Assembly: GCA_003221435.1 (NCBI GenBank)
Contig: QHRS01000146.1
Coordinates: 1 to 9,222 of the forward strand
Direction of reading: 5' to 3'
From: Candidatus Rokuibacteriota bacterium
GTDB lineage: Bacteria > Methylomirabilota > Methylomirabilia > Rokubacteriales > CSP1-6
DNA length: 9,222 nucleotides
Positions 4,865 through 9,222 of this stretch are shown here, one piece after another. The notes beneath the pieces are model-generated. The model ran no database searches. It was not told the origin of the DNA and saw nothing but the letters and a program-made list of their open reading frames with translations. Position 1 is the stretch's first letter. Every line of letters begins with the position of its first letter. The translations under genes were made by a program, and so were the position numbers.

Positions 4865-7501
4865 ATGACTTCGATCTCCGATCGCTACGATCCTTCCCAG
4901 GTCGAGGAACGCTGGTACCGGGTGTGGGAAGCACGAGGATACTTCCGCGCCGAGGCCGCGTCGCCGAAGAAGCCTTACGCGATCGTGATGCCCCCGCCGA
5001 ACGTCACCGGCTCGCTGCACATGGGGCACGCGCTGAACAACACGCTCCAGGACGTGCTGATCCGCATGAAGCGGATGGACGGGTTCAACACGCTCTGGAT
5101 GCCGGGGACCGACCACGCGGGTATCGCCACCCAGAACGTCATCGAGCGCCAGCTCGCGGCCGAGGGGCGGCGCAAGGACGACCTCGGGCGGGAGGCCTTC
5201 GTCGCGCGGGTGTGGAAGTGGAAGGAGGAGTCCGGCGGGCTCATCATCACCCAGCTCAAGCGACTCGGCGCCTCGTGCGACTGGTCCCGCGAGCGGTTCA
5301 CGATGGACCCCGGGCTCTCCGAGGCGGTCCGCGAAGTCTTCGTGCGGCTCTGGGAAGAGGAGCTGATTTACCGCGGCGACTACATCGTCAACTGGTGCCC
5401 CCGCTGCCAGACCGCGCTCTCCGACCTGGAGGTAGAGCGAGAAGAGCGCGACGCGGAGTTCGTGTACATCAAGTACGGCCCCCTGACGCTCGGCACGGTG
5501 CGGCCCGAGACGAAGCTCGGCGACACGGCGCTCGCGGTGCATCCGAAGGACCGGCGCTACAAGCAGTACGTCGGCAAGACGCTCGACGTGCCGTCCGTGG
5601 AGGGCACGATCCGCCTGCAGGTCGTCGCCGACGCCGCCGTGGACCCGAAGTTCGGCACCGGGGTCATCAAGGTCACGCCCGGGCACGATCCGATCGACTT
5701 CGAGATCGGCCGCCGCCACAACCTGCCCGTGCGCACGGTGATCGGCTTCGACGGTCGGATGACCGAGCTGGCGGGCAAGTACGCCGGCCTCGACCGCTTC
5801 GAGTGCCGGAGGCGGATCGTCGAGGACCTCAATGCGCTCGGACTGATCGAGCGGATCGAGCCGTACCGCCACGCCGTCGGCGTCTGCTACCGCTGCAGGA
5901 CGGTCGTGGAGCCGCTGGTCTCGAAGCAGTGGTACGTGCGGACCAAACCGCTGGCGGAGCCAGCCGTCAAGGCGGTCCGCGACGGGCGCATGCGGATCAT
6001 CCCGCGCGGCTGGCGCTCGACGTACTTCGCCTGGATGGAGAACATCCGCGACTGGTGCATCTCGCGCCAGCTCTGGTGGGGCCATCGGATCCCGGTCTGG
6101 TACTGCGACCGCGACGGCAGCCTGCACGTCTCGCGCGTCGACCTGACCGAGTGCCCCCAGTGCGGCGGGCCCGTCCACCAGGACACGGATGTCCTCGACA
6201 CGTGGTTCTCCTCGGGGCTGTGGCCGTTGTCCACGCTCGGCTGGCCGAAGGAGACGCCCGAGCTGAAAACGTTCTACCCGACGTCGTGTCTGGTCACGGG
6301 GTTCGACATCCTCTTCTTCTGGGTCGCGCGCATGGCGATGTTCGGCCTCAAGTTCGCGGGCGACGTCCCGTTTCGCGACGTCTACATTCACGCCCTCGTG
6401 CGCGACGCCGAGGGCCAGAAGATGTCGAAGTCGAAGGGCAACGTGATCGACCCGCTCGTCATCATGGATAAGTACGGCACCGACGCGTTCCGCTTCACCC
6501 TCGCGGCGCTCGCGGCGCAGGGGCGCGACATCCGGCTGGCCGAGGAACGGATCGAGGGGTACCGGAACTTCGCCAACAAGATCTGGAACGCGTCGCGGCT
6601 CGTCCTGTCGAACCTCGACGGCTACGATCCGCAGCGCGCCCGGTCCGCGGCGCCCCCGCTCGCCGACCGCTGGATCAAGAGCCGGCTCAACTCGACGATC
6701 GGGCACGTGCGCAAGGCGCTCGACCGGTACCGGTTCAACGAGGCCGCCTCGGCCATCTACCAGTTCCTCTGGCACGAGTTCTGTGACTGGTATCTCGAAA
6801 TCGCGAAGCGGTCGCTCGACGGCGACGACGACCCCGCGCGCCGGACGCGCACCCAGGTGACCCTGATCGAGGTCCTCGAGACGACGCTGCGACTGCTGCA
6901 TCCGTTCATGCCGTTCATCACCGAAGAGATCTGGCAGCGACTGCCGCACGCGGGGGACTCGATCATGGTCGCGCAGTATCCGACGGCGTCGCGCGCGAAC
7001 GCCGACCCGCGCGCCGAGCGGGAGATGGCGCCGATCATCGGCGTCGTCACCGCCGTCCGCAACATCCGGAGCGAGAGCCGGGTGCCGCCGTCAGTCGAGC
7101 TGCAGGTGACGGTCAGACCGGCGGGCGCTGAGGCGGCGGGGGCCTTCGCCGAGGCCGCGCCGCTCATCAACGCGCTCGCGCGGTGCGTGGTGACGGTGAG
7201 GTCCGCGGGGCCGCGCCCGCGGGACTCGGCCTTCGCCGCGGTCGACTCGCACGAGGTCTTCGTGCACCTCGCGGGCGTCGTGGACCTCGCGGCGGAGCGC
7301 CTGCGGCTCGCCCGGGAGATCCAGAAGGCCGAGGACGAGATCGCGTTCGTCGAGACCAGGCTCGCGCGCCGGGAGTTCGTCAAGCGGGCGCCGGCCGAGG
7401 TCGTGGAGCGCGAGCGCGCGCGGCTCGACGAGCACCGGCGGCGGCGCGCCAAGCTCCGGGAAAGCCTGCGGTGGATCGCCGAGAGTCCGCCGACCACATG
7501 A
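4865..7501 (+). CDS. valS: Valyl-tRNA synthetase
   Basis: This cytoplasmic class I enzyme attaches valine to tRNA-Val and is essential for translation. The 878 residues are full length for the family. The catalytic signature PPPNVTGSLHMGH is at 43-55 and KMSKS at 519-523. The inserted editing domain (about 190-345) contains TVRPET (211-216) and KVTPGHD (269-275), and removes mischarged threonine. Paired cysteines that could bind zinc are C178/C181 (CPRC), C341/C344 (CYRC) and C430/C433 (CPQC). DVLDTWFSSGLWP follows at about 438-450. The anticodon-binding helical domain covers roughly 600-750. The charged C-terminal segment from about 808 (AAERLRLAREIQKAEDEI) is the coiled-coil arm typical of ValRS. 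The ATG at 4865 lacks a clear ribosome site, so translation may be coupled to the gene ending 16 bp upstream. Its TGA overlaps the birA ATG. Confidence 0.98.
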   Translation: MTSISDRYDPSQVEERWYRVWEARGYFRAEAASPKKPYAIVMPPPNVTGSLHMGHALNNTLQDVLIRMKRMDGFNTLWMPGTDHAGIATQNVIERQLAAEGRRKDDLGREAFVARVWKWKEESGGLIITQLKRLGASCDWSRERFTMDPGLSEAVREVFVRLWEEELIYRGDYIVNWCPRCQTALSDLEVEREERDAEFVYIKYGPLTLGTVRPETKLGDTALAVHPKDRRYKQYVGKTLDVPSVEGTIRLQVVADAAVDPKFGTGVIKVTPGHDPIDFEIGRRHNLPVRTVIGFDGRMTELAGKYAGLDRFECRRRIVEDLNALGLIERIEPYRHAVGVCYRCRTVVEPLVSKQWYVRTKPLAEPAVKAVRDGRMRIIPRGWRSTYFAWMENIRDWCISRQLWWGHRIPVWYCDRDGSLHVSRVDLTECPQCGGPVHQDTDVLDTWFSSGLWPLSTLGWPKETPELKTFYPTSCLVTGFDILFFWVARMAMFGLKFAGDVPFRDVYIHALVRDAEGQKMSKSKGNVIDPLVIMDKYGTDAFRFTLAALAAQGRDIRLAEERIEGYRNFANKIWNASRLVLSNLDGYDPQRARSAAPPLADRWIKSRLNSTIGHVRKALDRYRFNEAASAIYQFLWHEFCDWYLEIAKRSLDGDDDPARRTRTQVTLIEVLETTLRLLHPFMPFITEEIWQRLPHAGDSIMVAQYPTASRANADPRAEREMAPIIGVVTAVRNIRSESRVPPSVELQVTVRPAGAEAAGAFAEAAPLINALARCVVTVRSAGPRPRDSAFAAVDSHEVFVHLAGVVDLAAERLRLAREIQKAEDEIAFVETRLARREFVKRAPAEVVERERARLDEHRRRRAKLRESLRWIAESPPTT

Positions 7502-8265
7502 ACCCGCGTCGGATCGGTGCGGTCGTCCACGAGCTCGGAGAGGTCGATTCCACGCAGACCATCGCGCGCGATCTCGCCGACGCGCGCGCGCCGGAAGGCA
7601 CCGTGGTCGTCGCCGAGCACCAGCGTGCGGGACGGGGCCGGAGCGGTCGCGCGTGGCTGGACCGGCCGGGCGAGAATCTGCTGTTCTCCGTGCTGCTCCG
7701 GCCGCCGATTCAGGCCGCCGAGGTCCCCCAGCTCGGCCTGCTCGCCTCGGTCGCGGTGGCCGAAGCGGTGGAGGACCTGACCCGCCTCCGTCCCGGCATC
7801 AAGTGGCCCAACGATCTGGTGTTCGACGACCGGAAATTCGCGGGGCTCCTCGCCGAAGCCGCCTCGGACGGGACCGCCGTGACGCGGGTCATCCTCGGGA
7901 TCGGCATCAATGTCAACCAGCGACGGTTCCCGATCGACCTTGCGACGCGCGCGACATCGCTGGCGCTCGCGCGCGGAGCGCCGGCCGACCGGCGGCACCT
8001 GCTCGATCGCGTCCTGGGCCGGCTCGAGCACTGGTACGACGTCTACCTCGACCACGGCTTCAAGCCGATCCATCCCGAATGGTCCCGCCGGGCCGTCACG
8101 CTCGGTCGCCCGGTGATCGCGGGCGGCATCCGCGGCACCGCGGTGGGGCTGGATCACGACGGCGCGCTGCTCGTCCGCGACTTGGCGGACCGGACGCATC
8201 GAGATCTTCGCGGCAGTTCGGTCAGTTCGGCGGGGCGGGAGGGCGACCGTGCTCCTCGTGGCTGA
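7498..8265 (+). CDS. birA: Biotin--[biotin carboxyl-carrier protein] ligase, no DNA-binding domain
   Basis: The enzyme activates biotin with ATP as biotinyl-AMP and transfers it to the acceptor lysine of biotin carboxylases such as acetyl-CoA carboxylase. The 255 residues hold only the catalytic and C-terminal domains. There is no N-terminal helix-turn-helix, so it should be a class I ligase that does not itself repress biotin genes. Seen motifs are DST (17-19), GRGRSGRAW (45-53, the biotinyl-AMP loop), KWPNDL (102-107), the lysine in DRKFAGLLAE (111-120), GIGINVN (134-140) and a small beta domain near 200-228 (GIRGTAVGLDHDGALLV). The ATG at 7498 overlaps the valS stop (ATGA), and the gene end overlaps coaX by 17 nt, implying translational coupling. 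The frame is open upstream to about 7183, but that part lies inside valS and is not ligase-like. The last 20 residues are less typical. Confidence 0.95.
   Translation: MNPRRIGAVVHELGEVDSTQTIARDLADARAPEGTVVVAEHQRAGRGRSGRAWLDRPGENLLFSVLLRPPIQAAEVPQLGLLASVAVAEAVEDLTRLRPGIKWPNDLVFDDRKFAGLLAEAASDGTAVTRVILGIGINVNQRRFPIDLATRATSLALARGAPADRRHLLDRVLGRLEHWYDVYLDHGFKPIHPEWSRRAVTLGRPVIAGGIRGTAVGLDHDGALLVRDLADRTHRDLRGSSVSSAGREGDRAPRG
8238..8243 (+). promoter_or_regulatory. Ribosome binding site of coaX
   Basis: GGAGGG sits 5 nt before GTG 8249, inside the end of birA. It is the strongest Shine-Dalgarno among the plus-strand genes here and supports the GTG start over the out-of-frame ATG at 8264. Confidence 0.7.
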
Positions 8266-9016
8266 TGTCGGCAACACGAACACGGTCATCGGCGTCTATG
8301 ACGGCCCCCGGCTCGTCGTCTCCTGGCGGCTGACGAGCCGGCGCGAGCAGACGGCCGATGAGTACGGGGTCTTCATCCAGGCGTTGCTGCGGACGCAGGG
8401 CCTGGATCCGCGCCAGGTGACCGACATCGCGATCTCGAACGTGGTTCCACCGGTCCAGCAGGCGCTCGAGTCGATGTGTCAGAAGTACTTCGGCGTCACG
8501 CCCCTCTCCGTCGAGCCCGTGAACGTTCCGATCCGGCTGATGGTCGACACTCCCGCCGAGGTCGGGCCCGACCGCATCGTCAACGCGGTGGGCGCGCTCA
8601 GTCAGTACCACGCGCCGCTGATCGTGATCGACTTCGGCACCGCGACGACGTTCGACTGTGTCAACGCGCGCGGCGAGTTCATCGGCGGCGCCATCGCGCC
8701 CGGCATCACGACGGCCGTCGACGCGCTCCTGAGCCGGGCCGCGCGGCTGCACCGGGTCGAGTTCGTGCGCCCCAAGGACGCGATCGGGCGCAACACGGTC
8801 ACCAACATCCAGTCGGGCATCGTCTACGGGTACGCGGGGCTCGTGGACGGCATCGTCGAGCGGATGCGGCGGGAGATGGACGGGACGGTGTCCGTCATCG
8901 CGACCGGCGGGCTCGCGCCGCTGATCGCGGACGTCGCGAAGAGCATCCAGCACGTCAATCCGGACCTCACCCTGGAAGGGCTGCGCCTGGTCTACGAGCA
9001 CTCGAAGACCCGCTGA
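8249..9016 (+). CDS. coaX: Type III pantothenate kinase
   Basis: CoaX phosphorylates pantothenate with ATP, the first step of coenzyme A synthesis. Unlike the type I enzyme it is not feedback-inhibited by CoA, and it needs a monovalent cation. The 255 residues are the normal length. The ASKHA-fold motifs are present: DVGNTNT (6-12, phosphate 1 loop), GPDR (106-109) with the putative catalytic Asp108, DFGTATTFD (128-136, phosphate 2), GGAIAPG (146-152) and ATGG (218-221, adenosine region). The GTG start is set by the DVGNTNT spacing and a good ribosome site. The gene overlaps birA by 17 nt; BirA-CoaX pairing is common in bacteria, and fused in some, so a shared operon is expected. A strong stem-loop begins 6 nt after the stop. 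Confidence 0.97.
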   Translation: MLLVADVGNTNTVIGVYDGPRLVVSWRLTSRREQTADEYGVFIQALLRTQGLDPRQVTDIAISNVVPPVQQALESMCQKYFGVTPLSVEPVNVPIRLMVDTPAEVGPDRIVNAVGALSQYHAPLIVIDFGTATTFDCVNARGEFIGGAIAPGITTAVDALLSRAARLHRVEFVRPKDAIGRNTVTNIQSGIVYGYAGLVDGIVERMRREMDGTVSVIATGGLAPLIADVAKSIQHVNPDLTLEGLRLVYEHSKTR

Positions 9017-9021
9017 GAGCG

Positions 9022-9050
9022 TCGGAGGGGGCCTCAACGGCCCCCTCCGA
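9022..9050 (+). terminator. Stem-loop terminator after coaX
   Basis: A perfect 12 bp stem (tcggagggggcc, 9022-9033, with ggccccctccga, 9039-9050) closes a 5 nt loop, tcaac. It begins 6 nt after the coaX stop, where the operon would end. The 3' flank is gcccttcccc, pyrimidine-rich but with few T, so it is an imperfect intrinsic terminator; the stem may also stabilise the mRNA 3' end or assist Rho. Confidence 0.75.
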
Positions 9051-9071
9051 GCCCTTCCCCAGGACTCGAGG

Positions 9072-9090
9072 GCGCCGGCAAAGCCGGCGC
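9072..9090. repeat. Second GC-rich hairpin downstream of coaX
   Basis: gcgccggc (9072-9079) pairs perfectly with gccggcgc (9083-9090) around a 3 nt aaa loop. An outer tcga/tcga pairing (9066-9069 with 9091-9094) could extend it past a two-base bulge. There is no T run afterwards. It may be a backup terminator or a small intergenic repeat. Confidence 0.55.
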
Positions 9091-9134
9091 TCGAAGCTGG
9101 TTACTGCGACGGGCTCCCAGCCGGGCAGGCGGGT

Positions 9135-9148
9135 CCCGGCGCGCCGGG
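9135..9148. promoter_or_regulatory. Perfect 14 bp palindrome abutting the -35 box
   Basis: cccggcgcgccggg is its own reverse complement and ends at the base before TTGACA (9149). The position suits an activator or repressor site, but GC-only palindromes also arise by chance in DNA this rich, so function is inferred. Confidence 0.35.
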
Positions 9149-9177
9149 TTGACACTTCCTGGGGGCGCCGGTATAGT
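9149..9177 (+). promoter_or_regulatory. Near-consensus sigma-70 promoter reading out of the window
   Basis: TTGACA (9149-9154), a 17 bp spacer (9155-9171) and TATAGT (9172-9177) match 11 of 12 consensus bases at ideal spacing. Transcription should start near 9184. The -10 lies in a locally AT-rich patch (9171-9195) that stands out against the GC-rich surroundings. No gene start is visible before the window ends at 9222, so the driven gene lies to the right with a leader of at least about 35 nt. Confidence 0.8.
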
Positions 9178-9222
9178 GTACGAAATCTAGTATAGCGGGT
9201 GGCCGCGCTCACAACATACAGC

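Noticed and set aside
5495..5512. ValRS editing motif reads TVRPET instead of TTRPET
   Set aside because: The first Thr, the position I associate with editing, is kept, and as I recall Val at the second position occurs in other bacterial ValRS, so this is normal variation.
4787..6949. A 720-codon open frame on the minus strand opposite valS
   Set aside because: It lies antisense to valS, which carries all catalytic motifs; the translation is a repetitive charged shadow without recognisable domains.
8196..8265. Possible frameshift at the end of birA, because the coaX frame is open upstream and reads RIEIFAAV in the region of the expected ligase C-terminus
   Set aside because: The existing birA frame also ends acceptably (HRDLRGSSVSSAG), the length is normal for the family, and the overlap with coaX has a proper ribosome site. 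The evidence is too thin to call a lesion.
9189..9222. Leftward promoter (TATACT on the minus strand with TTGTGA upstream)
   Set aside because: The spacer is only 14 bp, and the nearest leftward gene would have to run through the coaX terminator region; no leftward gene is present.

Overview
The window is a compact, GC-rich (visibly about 70% G+C) bacterial chromosome segment of mostly housekeeping genes. An LptF/LptG permease pair implies an outer membrane with LPS, so the source is Gram-negative. The codon bias, frequent GTG starts, short intergenic gaps and a palindromic GC-rich repeat inside a gene would fit an uncultivated soil or groundwater lineage such as Methylomirabilota/Rokubacteria. 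That placement is a recollection-based guess, not something the sequence proves.

Layout, left to right. (1) The 3' part of a NicO-family nickel/cobalt transporter gene (+), cut by the left window edge. Its soluble region is interrupted by two tandem copies of an ~81 bp hairpin-forming repeat that is translated in frame. (2) Converging on it from the minus strand is an LPS-export permease locus. The LptF half (2850-3745) and the LptG half (1428 to about 2510) would form one continuous LptF-LptG fusion. In this sequence, however, the LptF part is broken near 2850-2862 by a frameshift with loss of about 17 codons. (3) Only 35 bp separate the lptF start from a divergent plus-strand cluster: a secreted protein of unknown function, valyl-tRNA synthetase (valS), a biotin-protein ligase without DNA-binding domain (birA) and type III pantothenate kinase (coaX). 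The last four are packed head to tail (16 bp gap, then 4 nt and 17 nt overlaps) and probably form an operon ending at a strong stem-loop at 9022-9050. (4) The last 206 bp hold two hairpins, a perfect 14 bp palindrome and a near-consensus sigma-70 promoter firing rightwards into a gene beyond the window.

Functionally the lptFG locus serves outer-membrane LPS transport. The valS-birA-coaX group serves translation and two cofactors: biotin attachment and CoA synthesis. I see no phage, transposase, CRISPR array, tRNA or rRNA. The most notable points are the protein-coding palindromic repeat in the nickel transporter, the disrupted LptF-LptG fusion, and the palindrome-flanked promoter at the right edge. 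I do not see convincing evidence of a wholly new multi-gene system.
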